Shown piece by piece: positions 40,226 through 49,030 of a stretch of 64,000 bases of DNA. The position numbers and the translations under genes were made by a program. This DNA comes from Erwinia tasmaniensis Et1/99. GTDB taxonomy: Bacteria > Pseudomonadota > Gammaproteobacteria > Enterobacterales > Enterobacteriaceae. The notes under the pieces were generated by a model. That model was not told the DNA's origin and made no database searches. It was given only the letters and a program-made list of their open reading frames with translations. Position 1 is the stretch's first letter, and every line of letters starts with the position of its first letter. The stretch lies in the NCBI RefSeq assembly GCF_000026185.1, contig NC_010694.1, forward strand, positions 2,294,001-2,358,000. The letters are read 5' to 3'.

Positions 40226-40387
40226 GGAGGTTGCGCGTTACGGAGGGGTCATGCCATGTTGCGAACGATCGTCCTGCCCGCCAGGTGGGATAGCATACCC
40301 TCTGTGTAGAGGTATCAGCCCCATATGTGACTTGCCCTTGCACCCAAGGTTCACGACAAGTTCGCCTCAGATTAGGTGGCAACCTCC
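40226..40387. ncRNA. Possible structured RNA element
   Basis: A 162-base block is bounded by a 9-bp inverted repeat (GGAGGTTGC at 40226-40234 and GCAACCTCC at 40379-40387). Inside are several local hairpins: CCTTG/CAAGG at 40336-40349, ATACC/GGTAT with an inner TCT/AGA at 40295-40315, and CCTG/CAGG at 40273-40285. There is no credible ORF and I recognise no RNA family. It could be a folded RNA or the remnant of a small mobile element. Confidence 0.3.
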
Positions 40388-40430
40388 GCCTTGTAGGATA
40401 GTGGCAGTGCGCGCCCACACACGTGAAAAA

Positions 40431-41384
40431 TTATTTATTTAACCATCTTGCAAGGTGTTGAAAACACTTTACAAAACCTTTTTCGATTTTTTGAGCATCA
40501 GTTGAATCAGTCCGGACGGTGGTTGGTGTTGTGGATGACTTATTCGCCCGAAATTTAACTAAATCAACATTGCGGCGCGCCTTTAGCTGATGTGCATCGG
40601 AATTACCGCCGGCACTCTGACGTGGATAAGATTTTTTTACACTGTGGTTTTTATCCGCGGTACTCATCGGTAACAGAAAGACACTCCTGGAGTGGAATGA
40701 ATAATTACTGGCATTCACTACCCAGCTCTTGAGTGTTCCTATACAAATGCCCTCTTCCTTTGCAACCTTACTGATAATCACTTTTTGACTTCTCTCGCGG
40801 AGGTTTTGCTGCTGTGAGCAGAGATCGTTCACCCTATTAACACAATGCTTTTTTAGCCGCATTAGCGTGTGGAAACGGCTCTGCTGAGCGATCTCTCTGC
40901 CATTCCCCCGCTTAATCTTCTCTCTGGCATTACCCTGCTTAATCTTCTCTTTGCCATTACTTCTCTTGATCTTCGCCCTGACGCCACCCAGCGCAATCGA
41001 CCATTTGTAGACTGTCGGATAGGGAAGTCGATATCTTTTTGCCACTTCCCCAACTGTGTGGGTGAACAGCTCTTGTTTAACCTTGTTAACAAATTCAGTG
41101 TTATATTTCCGTCTGCGACACACCTCTGGCTGACTGTAATGGGATGGCGAAGATGCGGTAGCCTGAGCAGGCTGTACCGCCTCCAGGTTGTTCATAAAGA
41201 GTGTGCCACCCTGGGAAGTTTTCATATACTCATTATCTGCCCACAGAAAAACCGGTCCAGCCAGGACCCTGCTAATTTGGTTCAGAAAGCTGCCATGCTG
41301 AACTGCCGCTGAACTTTCTTGGCTCATTCTGTCGCTGATATCTTCCCTATGAAGCGGCTGCAATATGTTGGTATTAAACATCAA
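40431..41384 (-). CDS. Unrecognised basic protein with two HTH-like segments and a 9-residue tandem repeat
   Basis: The 317-residue product is strongly basic and has lower G+C than its neighbours. Residues 1-85 are Ser/Gln-rich and probably disordered. Residues about 92-130 (KYNTEFVNKVKQEL, then GEVAKRYRLPYPTVYKW) and about 199-225 (VIISKVAKEEGICIGTLKSW) resemble transposase-type helix-turn-helix segments. Between them lies a three-copy repeat KIK(R/Q)xN(G/A)(K/R)E. The tail is Lys/Arg/Ser-rich. It could be a DNA-binding remnant of an insertion sequence. Alternatively, its layout (disordered start, HTH, repeats, basic clusters) recalls the HsvG/HsvB type III effectors of Pantoea; that is architecture only. 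I found no convincing hrp box. An internal start at residue 20 is possible. Confidence 0.6.
   Translation of the reverse strand: MMFNTNILQPLHREDISDRMSQESSAAVQHGSFLNQISRVLAGPVFLWADNEYMKTSQGGTLFMNNLEAVQPAQATASSPSHYSQPEVCRRRKYNTEFVNKVKQELFTHTVGEVAKRYRLPYPTVYKWSIALGGVRAKIKRSNGKEKIKQGNAREKIKRGNGREIAQQSRFHTLMRLKKHCVNRVNDLCSQQQNLRERSQKVIISKVAKEEGICIGTLKSWVVNASNYSFHSRSVFLLPMSTADKNHSVKKSYPRQSAGGNSDAHQLKARRNVDLVKFRANKSSTTPTTVRTDSTDAQKIEKGFVKCFQHLARWLNK
40893..40973 (-). repeat. 27-nt tandem repeat, three copies, inside the HTH-like protein gene
   Basis: Three in-frame copies of a 27-base unit encode residues 138-164: KIKRSNGKE, KIKQGNARE, KIKRGNGRE. Period and frame are exact, so the repeat expands or contracts without breaking the gene. 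Confidence 0.9.
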
Positions 41385-42109
41385 TGTTCCTGGGTGAACG
41401 AGACAAAAGTTCTATTTAAATGCACCCTATCCGTAGTCGTATATAAAAAAACGCTTCTCGATCTTTTTGGAATAGACAAACTACTCATCATAAATTCGGC
41501 AGAAAAAACGATAAGCTTCAATGAAATTATTGTTTACATCATAAACAGAGCCGATGCCGGAGTATAAGGAGAGTTGAGCGGGCTGGTATTGATAACGCAA
41601 AATTGAAGCCTTCGCGTTATCTGTGGGGCGAGGAAGATGTAGAATAATCGCGAACGATCGGTCAGACACAAAAATTCAGAGTTCCCATCATTATTTGCAA
41701 CGCTGATTTTTGATCAATGTTGGCTTGCCTCAATCTATCCGGCGTCACTATGGCCATGGGTGCCTATACCTCGATGAGTTCGGCACCTGATGGAGCCTTA
41801 AAAAAAACTGCACGGCTTCAGAAAGTCATATTGTGTATCAGTTTTTCATCAGGCCAACAGGCCCTTCATGCCATCACTCATCAGCTTCCGCAAAACCAGC
41901 ATGGGAAAGGAACGGCTTGATTAACGATTAACCTGCCAGTCACACTGGCGTCATCGTTACCTTTTGAACAAGGTCTGCCGTGTTGGGATTGTTCATACTA
42001 TTCGGGCTAATTTGTTGGCCAGCGCACAACGCCCTACCCGGGGGCTTATCTTGCCAGCTGCGCCCAGACCCGGCGATCGAGCTGCTGGCGTAGGATATTG
42101 CTATCTATA
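41385..42109. other. Low-information region upstream of prophage remnant
   Basis: About 725 bases between the HTH-like gene and the gene A remnant. Short open frames exist (for example 41717-41920 plus) but have no recognisable product, and the part up to 41700 is A+T-rich. It probably holds the promoter of the HTH-like gene and degraded phage sequence. Confidence 0.4.
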
Positions 42110-42703
42110 TGCGGTCAGTGCTGAGCGAAGTCACGAAACGGTAGAAACGTTGAGTCATCACCAGTATGCAAAACGCCTTTACGACGGGTCGGCGAGTCTT
42201 GCGCACCTTTTCTGCCTGACACCGCCGAGAATTCGACCCGCGTACTTTATTGATGGCGCCATTACGGGCTTAGCGAGATGCTGGACGATCGCTACTGGAA
42301 CAGGGATCTGAAAAAGTACGCAACGCGCTGGCGTGAGCACCTGCATATTGCTTTGGGTGATGTGAAGCGGGGCGCTGCACCGTATTGCAACAAGCACCAC
42401 GTTGAAGAATGGGCCGCCCGGCGAAAACGCAGTCGTGCTGTCATTTCACGCCATGAGCTGGGCGATATAAAAAGTAAGCAGCGCATTTCCCTTATTGAGC
42501 AGATTAATAAAACCATATTAAACCCGGCATTGCGCCATATTGAGCTCATGATCCGCATAGGTATTTTTGAAAACGTGGCCATTAAAAGCGCCTACTCCGG
42601 CCAGTTCTTTACGCTAACAGCCCCCTCTAACCATGCATATACCGTATTCGGGCATCGTGGTCCTGAATGGAACGGTGCCAACCCACGCGCCGCTTTTCGC
42701 TAA
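42110..42703 (+). pseudogene. Remnant of P2-type phage replication gene A
   Basis: P2 gpA is the rolling-circle replication endonuclease. A fragment from its middle is clear in one frame (about 42254-42703): RHYGLSEMLDDRYW, KKYATRWREHLHIALGDVK, YCNKHHVEEWAARRKR, LNPALRHIELMIRIGIFENV and FFTLTAPSNHAYTV. The preceding YAKRLYDGSASLAHLFCLTP segment is in a different frame, so there is at least one frameshift. The catalytic Tyr region downstream is missing; the frame ends after NGANPRAAFR. It is non-functional debris. Confidence 0.8.
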
Positions 42704-42829
42704 ATGAGGCAAAAATGGGTCCCCATCCGCGCACGCTGGCCAGCGTCGGGCCGGATGCCGAACTGGCGTGCGAAAAGCGTTAATAGTTCCGCTTATCCCT
42801 ATACCGCCGGGCAACACGTTAAAACCCAG

Positions 42830-43330
42830 CTAAAGCTTTGTCACCGGGCCCGCCAAAAGGCCGATCGCCAGCGATAAACCACCAACGGCAAGGGTCAGCG
42901 CAAGTATGCTACCGCAGTCAGCAGCAGAGACTGCGTGAGCTTAGGGTTTTCTTCCATCCATTAGCTTACGCCGGTAATGGCATTACTCAGATTTTTTGTC
43001 AGACCGCGTAACGCTCCGTCCGTGGTTTCCTCAATTTGAATGCGGAAACCTTCCCATGCGCCGCCGAGGTTATCCGCCATCACCTTAGCGGCTTTCTGTG
43101 CATCACCCTGGGCGCTTTTGAGGTCAACGATGAGCTTTTGCAGAGATCCACTGCCTGCTCCCTGAACCAGAGTTTGTAGTGTGTTAGCCCTTCCTCTCAC
43201 GCGATATCCTTAAAGAAAGGGAGCTGATCGGTGGCGCCGAATTTTTTAGTGGTTTTGTAGAGATCTGTTAACACATCCTCGACCGATTGCATTTTTCGGC
43301 TGGCGCTCGCAACTGATTGAACGCGAAGCC
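42830..43330 (-). pseudogene. Remnant of P2-type phage tail tape-measure gene
   Basis: Three pieces of a P2 gpT-like tape measure follow each other on the minus strand: DLYKTTKKFGATDQLPFFKD ending in a stop, then LQKLIVDLKSAQGDAQKAAK and AWEGFRIQIEETTDGALRGL up to a TAA at 42961, then WMEENPKLTQSLLLTAVA, and after a frameshift LTLAVGGLSLAIGLLAGPV. At least two stops and one frameshift are present. The part kept is the conserved TIGR01760-type core. Confidence 0.8.
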
Positions 43331-43503
43331 ACCCAGCCGTGCAGACGCCCGGCTGTTACCGCCTGACTTTATCCCCCGCGATGCCTTTCCCGCATCACAC
43401 TACGGCAGAGATCGGTGAAATCTGGCGTTGTGACTTACCTGACCCGCAGCGCGGCGCGATCCTTTCGCTGCCACCCTGCTGCCAATACCCAAATGACAGG
43501 CAC

Positions 43504-43528
43504 AAAAAAACCGCCCTTGAAGGCGGTT
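43504..43528 (-). terminator. Terminator of the tRNA-Gly-Cys-Leu operon
   Basis: On the minus strand AACCGCC... read as GTAACCGCC, 6-base loop, GGCGG, then seven T residues, 45 bases past the tRNA-Leu 3' end. Confidence 0.85.
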
Positions 43529-43572
43529 ACGACATTGCTTTAACTGCTTGTTTTTATTCTTAGTCTTGAAGA

Positions 43573-43658
43573 TGGTGCCCGGGGCGGGACTTGAACCCGC
43601 ACAGCCATAAGCCGAGGGATTTTAAATCCCTTGTGTCTACCGATTTCACCACCCGGGC
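43573..43658 (-). tRNA. leuZ: tRNA-Leu (UAA)
   Basis: Begins GCCCGGGTGGTGAAATCGG, has a long variable arm, anticodon TAA inside a TTTAAAA loop flanked by GGGAT/ATCCC, T loop GTTCAAG, and an encoded CCA. It is the last gene of a tRNA-Gly-Cys-Leu operon like E. coli glyW-cysT-leuZ. The prophage remnants start beyond its 3' end, the usual attachment position for phage integrases. Confidence 0.97.
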
Positions 43659-43670
43659 CAGGGTGTAAAG

Positions 43671-43744
43671 TGGAGGCGCGTCCCGGAGTCGAACCGAGGT
43701 AGACGGATTTGCAATCCGTAGCATGGCCACTCTGCCAACGCGCC
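43671..43744 (-). tRNA. cysT: tRNA-Cys (GCA)
   Basis: 74 bases beginning GGCGCGTTGGCAGAG, anticodon GCA in TTGCAAA, T arm with GGTTCGACTCC, and CCA encoded. It lies 12 bases before tRNA-Leu in the transcript. Confidence 0.97.
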
Positions 43745-43814
43745 TTAATTCTTACTGTTATAAGAATTTTTCTCTTATAAACTTATTTGTTTGCGAAGAT
43801 AGTAAATACAAATT

Positions 43815-43890
<76 letters not shown>

Positions 43891-44054
43891 TTGGCCTGCT
43901 CTGTACGATGAAACTTTACAGAACTTGCTGATTTGCCTTATCTTCTGGCAGACGCTGCTGCCTTTCGATGCGCTGCATTCTACTGACTTGGAGGAATGAG
44001 TCAATATAATTATCCTCACTATGTAACCGTTTGCTGCTTTTTAAATCGCTTCGA

Positions 44055-44603
44055 TCAGTGTTCGAACAAATCGCGACGTGAAGCGTTCAAATATTGAAAC
44101 ATTGACCAAAAAGTCAGTACCGCAGCAATATACAGCGCCGCCACGCCAACCCCCTCAACAAGGCTGTTTGGACGCCATAACAGCGCAAATAGCGCCAGCA
44201 TCTGCGCGGTAGTTTTCACTTTACCGATCCACGACACCGCCACGCTGCTGCGTTTACCGATTTCCGCCATCCACTCGCGCAGCGCAGAGATAATGATTTC
44301 GCGGGCGATCATCGTTGCCGCCGGTAGCGTAATCCACCAGGAGTGAAAATATTCCGCGACCAGCACCAGCGCCATCGCGACCATCACTTTGTCAGCGACC
44401 GGATCGAGGAAAGCGCCGAATCGGGTCGTCTGCTTCCAGCGACGGGCAAGAAAACCATCAAACCAGTCGGTGATCGCAGCGAAAATAAAAATCAACGCGC
44501 AAACCAGCGGAGCCCATTGAAATGGCAGATAAAAAGCCAGCACAAAGAATGGGATCAATACTACGCGAAACAGGGTGAGCAAGGTCGGAATATTAAGTGG
44601 CAT
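44055..44603 (-). CDS. pgsA: CDP-diacylglycerol-glycerol-3-phosphate phosphatidyltransferase
   Basis: PgsA makes phosphatidylglycerol phosphate, the committed step to the acidic phospholipids. The 182-residue inner-membrane protein has the CDP-alcohol phosphotransferase motif in [15 protein letters not shown] followed by [12 protein letters not shown], with all expected Asp, Arg and Gly residues. Start [14 protein letters not shown] at 44603 aligns with E. coli (182). It follows uvrC and uvrY as in E. coli. Confidence 0.97.
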   Translation of the reverse strand: MPLNIPTLLTLFRVVLIPFFVLAFYLPFQWAPLVCALIFIFAAITDWFDGFLARRWKQTTRFGAFLDPVADKVMVAMALVLVAEYFHSWWITLPAATMIAREIIISALREWMAEIGKRSSVAVSWIGKVKTTAQMLALFALLWRPNSLVEGVGVAALYIAAVLTFWSMFQYLNASRRDLFEH

Positions 44604-44674
44604 AGTTATGCTAACTGTCTGGGCAAAGTCCAATTTGACTCTATGTTCCTACATTGCTCCAGGTGTTGCAATGC

Positions 44675-46507
44675 TTAGTGTTTCAGCGCATAGAAGATTT
44701 TTTCAGCCAACGCGGTTGAAATCCCCGGGACGCGGGCGATCTCTTCTTTTGAGGCGTTGATCAGCGGCTGCAGGCCCCCCATATACTTAAGCAGCATTTG
44801 ACGGCGTTTAGGACCAATACCTTCAATGGTTTCCAACGCGCTGGTATTTTTCACCTTGGCGCGTTTATTCCTATGTCCTGTAATAGCATGGTTATGCGAA
44901 TCATCTCGTATATGTTGGATCACGTGCAGTGCCGGAGAATCTGGCGGCAGAGAAAAGCCCTCCCCCTCCGGTTCAAGGAAAAGCGTTTCCAGTCCGGCCT
45001 TGCGATCGGTGCCTTTTGCCACACCCAGCAATAGTGGATGCGATTTGTCCCAGGTCACGTCCAGTTGCGCAAAAACCTCTTTGGCCTGGGCCAGCTGACC
45101 TTTTCCGCCGTCTATCACAATCACATCTGGAATTTTACTCTCTTCAATGGCTTTACCATAGCGGCGACGCAGCACCTGGTTCATTGCCGCATAATCATCG
45201 CCGGGGGTGATGCCGCTGATATTATAACGACGATATTCACTACGCAGCGGCCCATTGGCATCAAACACCACGCAGGATGCAACGGTTTGTTCTCCCATCG
45301 TATGACTGATATCGAAGCACTCCATGCGACCAATAGCCGGCAGCTTCAGCGTTTGCGCCAGAGCGGCTAAACGCTGATGGATGGTTGAATGTTGGGCCAG
45401 CCGGGTGATAAGGGCCGTTGCCGCGTTAGTGCGCGCCAGCTTCAGGTAGCGAGCGCGATCGCCGCGCGGCTTACTTTGTATACTCACCCGGCGTCCTGAC
45501 AACGCCGTCAAAGAGGCAGCCAGCAGATCTTTCTCCGGCAGCGTGAAATCAATCAGGATATCGCTGGGTAGCGTTCGTGCCTGACTCCCCTGCAGGTAAA
45601 ACTGGCCGACAAAGGTTTGCACCACTTCGGCAAGCTCAGTGCCGCCGGGTACTTTGGGAAAATAGCTGCGGCTACCAAGCACCTTTCCCTGTCGGATAAA
45701 CAGCACATGCAGGCAGGCCATACCGGAATCGAACGATACGCCAATAACATCCATATCGTCGCCCTGATTGGAAACGAACTGCTTCTCCGTGACCCGGCGC
45801 ACCGCCTGAATCTGATCGCGCAAGCGCCCTGCCTCTTCAAAGCGCAGATCTCCGCTGGCCTGTTCCATTCTCGCCACCAGCTGGTTTAATACCTGGTCAT
45901 CCTTGCCGGAGAGAAACAAGCGCACGTAGTCAATCTGACGGGCGTACTCTTCTTCAGTGACCAGCCCTTCGACGCATGGCCCAAGACAGCGTCCAATCTG
46001 GTACTGTAAGCAGGGGCGCGAGCGATTGCGGTACACGCTATTTTCACACTGGCGTACCGGGAAAATTTTTTGCAATAGCGAAAGCGTTTCACGCACCGCG
46101 TAGCCATTAGGGAAGGGGCCGAAGTACTCGCCCTTAGCGTGCTTAGCACCGCGATGGCTGGCAAGGCGGGGATGGTGATCGGCGCTAAGAAAAATATAAG
46201 GGTACGACTTATCGTCGCGCAACAGCACGTTATAGCGAGGCTGATAGAGCTTGATATAGTTGTGTTCCAGCAGCAGCGCTTCGGTTTCGGTATGAGTTAC
46301 CGTCACGTCGATCTGCTCGATAAGCGCCACCAACGCTTCCGTTTTACGGCTGCCAAGGTTGCCACGGAAATAGCTGGAAAGTCGTTTTTTGAGATCTTTC
46401 GCTTTACCGACATAGATGACCGTGCCGCCCGCATCGTACATTCGATAGACGCCCGGCTGGCTGGTCACTGTCTTCAGGAAGGATTTGGAATCAAACACAT
46501 TACTCAC
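44675..46507 (-). CDS. uvrC: Excinuclease ABC subunit C
   Basis: UvrC makes both incisions in nucleotide excision repair. The 610-residue protein has the GIY-YIG domain ([20 protein letters not shown]), a Cys-rich zinc segment ([20 protein letters not shown]), the UVR domain for UvrB contact (about 200-235), the RNase H-like nuclease half ([20 protein letters not shown], and [19 protein letters not shown]), and C-terminal HhH motifs. Length equals E. coli (610). It overlaps uvrY by eight bases. Confidence 0.98.
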   Translation of the reverse strand: MSNVFDSKSFLKTVTSQPGVYRMYDAGGTVIYVGKAKDLKKRLSSYFRGNLGSRKTEALVALIEQIDVTVTHTETEALLLEHNYIKLYQPRYNVLLRDDKSYPYIFLSADHHPRLASHRGAKHAKGEYFGPFPNGYAVRETLSLLQKIFPVRQCENSVYRNRSRPCLQYQIGRCLGPCVEGLVTEEEYARQIDYVRLFLSGKDDQVLNQLVARMEQASGDLRFEEAGRLRDQIQAVRRVTEKQFVSNQGDDMDVIGVSFDSGMACLHVLFIRQGKVLGSRSYFPKVPGGTELAEVVQTFVGQFYLQGSQARTLPSDILIDFTLPEKDLLAASLTALSGRRVSIQSKPRGDRARYLKLARTNAATALITRLAQHSTIHQRLAALAQTLKLPAIGRMECFDISHTMGEQTVASCVVFDANGPLRSEYRRYNISGITPGDDYAAMNQVLRRRYGKAIEESKIPDVIVIDGGKGQLAQAKEVFAQLDVTWDKSHPLLLGVAKGTDRKAGLETLFLEPEGEGFSLPPDSPALHVIQHIRDDSHNHAITGHRNKRAKVKNTSALETIEGIGPKRRQMLLKYMGGLQPLINASKEEIARVPGISTALAEKIFYALKH

Positions 46508-47159
46508 TGCTGATTAACGGCTCCGCACTAAACAAACCATGTCGAATGGCAAGGTGCGTCAACTCCACGTCACCGCTTATGTTGAGTTTGCTAAACATGC
46601 GGTAGCGATAGCTGTTGACGGTTTTAGGACTCAGATTGAGCTGTTCGGAAATTTCCGTCACCTTCTGACCTTTAGTAATCATCAGCATAATCTGCAATTC
46701 GCGTTCGGACAAACAGCTAAAGGGTGATTCTGCTCTTTGCGGCTCAATCTGGCTTAGCGCCATCTGCTGGGCAATATCCGAGGCAATGTAGCGCTGTCCT
46801 GCATTTACCGATCGAATGGCGCTGATCACTTCCTGCGGCGCGGCACCTTTGCTCAGATATCCGGAAGCGCCTGCCTGCATCACTTTAGCTGGCAGTGGGT
46901 TCTCAGTATGGATAGTCAGCATGATGATTTTACAATCTGGCGCGTAACGTATAATTTTCCGTGTCGCTTCAAGGCCACCAATGCCCGGCATGTTCATATC
47001 CATCAACACTACGTCAGTGCTGTGGGCACGGCACCATTTTACCGCATCTTCACCACAGTTAGCTTCACCTACAACTTGAATGCCCTTGATATCTTCCAGG
47101 ATGCGTCGAATACCAGCGCGCACCAGTTCATGGTCATCAACAAGAAAAACGCTAATCAA
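46500..47159 (-). CDS. uvrY: Response regulator UvrY (GacA orthologue)
   Basis: UvrY is the BarA partner that activates the CsrB/CsrC RNAs and so controls carbon use, motility and virulence. Receiver domain with phospho-acceptor D54 ([13 protein letters not shown]) and C-terminal LuxR-type HTH ([20 protein letters not shown], then [20 protein letters not shown]). The start is a TTG at 47159, with GGGAG six bases upstream; no ATG fits. Length 219 (E. coli 218). Its transcript is probably led by uvrY, then uvrC and pgsA. Confidence 0.97.
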   Translation of the reverse strand: MISVFLVDDHELVRAGIRRILEDIKGIQVVGEANCGEDAVKWCRAHSTDVVLMDMNMPGIGGLEATRKIIRYAPDCKIIMLTIHTENPLPAKVMQAGASGYLSKGAAPQEVISAIRSVNAGQRYIASDIAQQMALSQIEPQRAESPFSCLSERELQIMLMITKGQKVTEISEQLNLSPKTVNSYRYRMFSKLNISGDVELTHLAIRHGLFSAEPLISSE

Positions 47160-47608
47160 ACGATGCTCCCTAAATAGCTAAGGCAGGTAACTATTGTGAC
47201 AGTGGCAGGTCGGTCATCTTACTACTTTTTCTATTCTGTTAGAACAGAAACAGTGTATCGGTGTATGCGGTCCAAAATAACAGATATGATATGAGAGGTC
47301 TAAAATGAGCAGATTCGCCCTGGGATTGACCATTCAGGCATAAACGGAAATATCGAAAATAACGTTCAGTTTCCAAATTAATAGCTACATAACAATAAGT
47401 TAAAATACCGGTGTATTTCCCTCGTCTTCGTCTTTACATTTCTCTCATTTCTGGCTTCAAAGCTCTATCGCTGACAGTCGGCATTGAATCAGGCCTCACG
47501 CATTCTGCTTATGCTTTTATTACCCAATGAAGTTATATGATATACTTTCAACAACTTTAAGGCTGGCACAGGTGCTGGCTACCGCGTTTATGATTATCGG
47601 GAGACAAC
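47160..47608. promoter_or_regulatory. uvrY-yecF divergent control region with palindrome
   Basis: About 450 bases between divergent uvrY and yecF. At 47234-47249 TTCTGTT and AACAGAA form a perfect 7-bp inverted repeat around AG, about 80 bases upstream of the uvrY start. The half spacing does not fit LexA (which needs eight bases between CTGT and ACAG). A TATACT near 47540 may be the yecF -10. Confidence 0.5.
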
Positions 47609-47833
47609 ATGAGTCAGATTGACTTTTCAACCAGTGAAGAAGCGCAGGCGCTAGCTAATGAAGTGACCTGTATGAAAGCCCTGGTTACGTTGATGCTTAA
47701 AGCTATGGGCCAGGCTGATGCCGGTAAAGTTATTATTAAAATGGAGCAGTGCATCAACGATCTGGAAGACCCACAGCAGGCACAAGTGTTCACAAATACT
47801 ATCCAACAGATTAAGCACGCCTTCCGCCAGTAA
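47609..47833 (+). CDS. yecF: YecF family protein (DUF2594)
   Basis: A small conserved cytoplasmic protein of 74 residues, predicted mostly helical, with no known function. It keeps [20 protein letters not shown], then [18 protein letters not shown], as in E. coli YecF (74). In E. coli it lies between uvrY and sdiA; here glpM and luxI are placed between it and sdiA. Confidence 0.94.
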   Translation: MSQIDFSTSEEAQALANEVTCMKALVTLMLKAMGQADAGKVIIKMEQCINDLEDPQQAQVFTNTIQQIKHAFRQ

Positions 47834-47933
47834 TCAGCCCCAACCCATATGCTGCCAATTTAAGCAGTAAAAAGCCCATTGCTTTTTCAACAGATTTATC
47901 ACATTTTGATGTTTTAACTGACCGAACAGAGCA

Positions 47934-48272
47934 ATGGGACTACTTATCAAAGCAGTACTGGGGGCAGCCGTGGTGGTGTTAATCGCCATTCTGTCTAAAA
48001 CGCGACATTATTATCTTGCCGGGCTAATACCGCTGTTCCCCACCTTCGCCCTGCTCGCCCATTACATTGTTGCCAGCGAGCGTGGCACTGAAGCGTTACG
48101 CACTACCATCATTTTCGGGATGTGGGCCATCCTGCCCTATTTTGTTTACCTGCTGTCTCTCTGGTATTTTTCTACGGTAATGCGGCTACCTGCAGCACTG
48201 CTGGCCGCCGTTTCATGTTGGGGGTTAACAGCATGGCTACTGGTCGTGGTATGGTCGAAATGGCACGGTTAG
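47934..48272 (+). CDS. glpM: Inner membrane protein GlpM
   Basis: GlpM is a small four-helix membrane protein originally linked to alginate production and glycerol metabolism in Pseudomonas; its exact role is unclear. The 112-residue product keeps MGLLIKAVLGAAVVVLIAIL and AGLIPLFPTFALLAHYIVAS, as in E. coli. Its stop overlaps the stop of the convergent luxI gene by shared bases (TTAG). Confidence 0.93.
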   Translation: MGLLIKAVLGAAVVVLIAILSKTRHYYLAGLIPLFPTFALLAHYIVASERGTEALRTTIIFGMWAILPYFVYLLSLWYFSTVMRLPAALLAAVSCWGLTAWLLVVVWSKWHG

Positions 48273-48901
48273 TCAAGATGTTCGGGCAGGCCAAAACTCA
48301 CCGAAGCGGCGAAGGTAGGCAAGACCTCTTCAGGGCTGAAGCACCGTACGCCGCAAAACTTTCCAGCCAGATTCGGCTGGTTTACCGGAATTTTTACCGC
48401 GAATAAATTATCTTCGGACTGAACAATTCCCGGCATTAACGATTGATAGCTGATGTCATGCTGGTCAAGTATCTTTTCCAATAACGGCGTTGCAGCACTG
48501 TACAGATACTGTAATCCTGATTCTTTAGCCAGCTGCGTCGCATGCCACAAAATGCTCAACGGCAGTTCTGCATCAACTTCCAGCCTGGCAGATAAGCGTG
48601 ACATCTCCCAGGCTGCGTCATTTTCACCGCCGCCGGGCTCTTTTCCCGCTTCCAAACCCCCTTTGTCTACAAGGGGGCTGGCCATCAGGCGAGCATAGCC
48701 ACAAATGCCATGCTGCGCGCTCCAGGCAATCAGACAAATAACATCGGAACAATCGTAGCGGTCGTACTCCTGCCCAGGCGTACTCAGACGGGGGGGTATC
48801 GACCATCCCTCTTCTCTGACAAAAACGCTGTAGCGGTAACTTCCCAGCATCGCCAGTAACGAGGATGGCATATCCCCGATCCTGGTTTGGATAATTTTCA
48901 T
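48269..48901 (-). CDS. phzI: N-acyl-homoserine lactone synthase (LuxI family, PhzI/ExpI type)
   Basis: Makes an acyl-homoserine lactone signal from S-adenosylmethionine and an acyl-ACP. The 210-residue protein has the family's invariant residues: R23, F27 and W33 (YRYSVFVREEGW), D47 and D50 (EYDRYD), R71 (CGYARLMAS), and the Glu/Arg pair of WEMSRLSAR. Start MKIIQTRIG at 48901; a longer frame to 49009 has no homology. It lies 129 bases downstream of sdiA with a lux box between, so it is likely self-induced. Acyl chain length cannot be read from sequence. The symbol follows the Erwinia/Pantoea genes paired with sdiA orthologues. Confidence 0.92.
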   Translation of the reverse strand: MKIIQTRIGDMPSSLLAMLGSYRYSVFVREEGWSIPPRLSTPGQEYDRYDCSDVICLIAWSAQHGICGYARLMASPLVDKGGLEAGKEPGGGENDAAWEMSRLSARLEVDAELPLSILWHATQLAKESGLQYLYSAATPLLEKILDQHDISYQSLMPGIVQSEDNLFAVKIPVNQPNLAGKFCGVRCFSPEEVLPTFAASVSFGLPEHLD

Positions 48902-49000
48902 CGATGATCCCCTGTCGCAACCCATTGTTAGCGCCTCACCTGACGGATTGGACAGCTTTGTGACTTTGGGGGCAGGGTAGACAACCGTCAGGCAATAGGG

Positions 49001-49020
49001 AACTACCAAACTTAGTAGTT
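49001..49020 (-). promoter_or_regulatory. lux box upstream of the AHL synthase gene
   Basis: A 20-bp imperfect palindrome with perfect 6-bp arms (AACTAC ... GTAGTT) and AA/TT inner pairs, fitting the CT-N12-AG core of LuxR-family operators. It begins ten bases after the sdiA stop and ends 99 bases before the synthase start, the position expected for autoinduction. Confidence 0.8.
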
Positions 49021-49030
49021 ATCGCCTCTT

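Noticed and set aside
40226..40387. Retron-like non-coding RNA
   Set aside because: The closing inverted repeat is suggestive, but no reverse transcriptase gene is present nearby.
41385..41450. Possible hrp box upstream of the HTH-like gene
   Set aside because: An AGAACT followed by CCCAGGA exists on the minus strand, but the spacing is about 13 bases instead of 15-16 and neither half matches GGAACC / CCACnnA well.
43339..43563. Open frame of 74 residues next to the tRNA operon
   Set aside because: It runs through the tRNA terminator and has no recognisable product; low-complexity start with Pro and His.
47234..47252. LexA box upstream of uvrY
   Set aside because: CTGT and ACAG are separated by four bases here (ten with the next ACAG), not the eight required.
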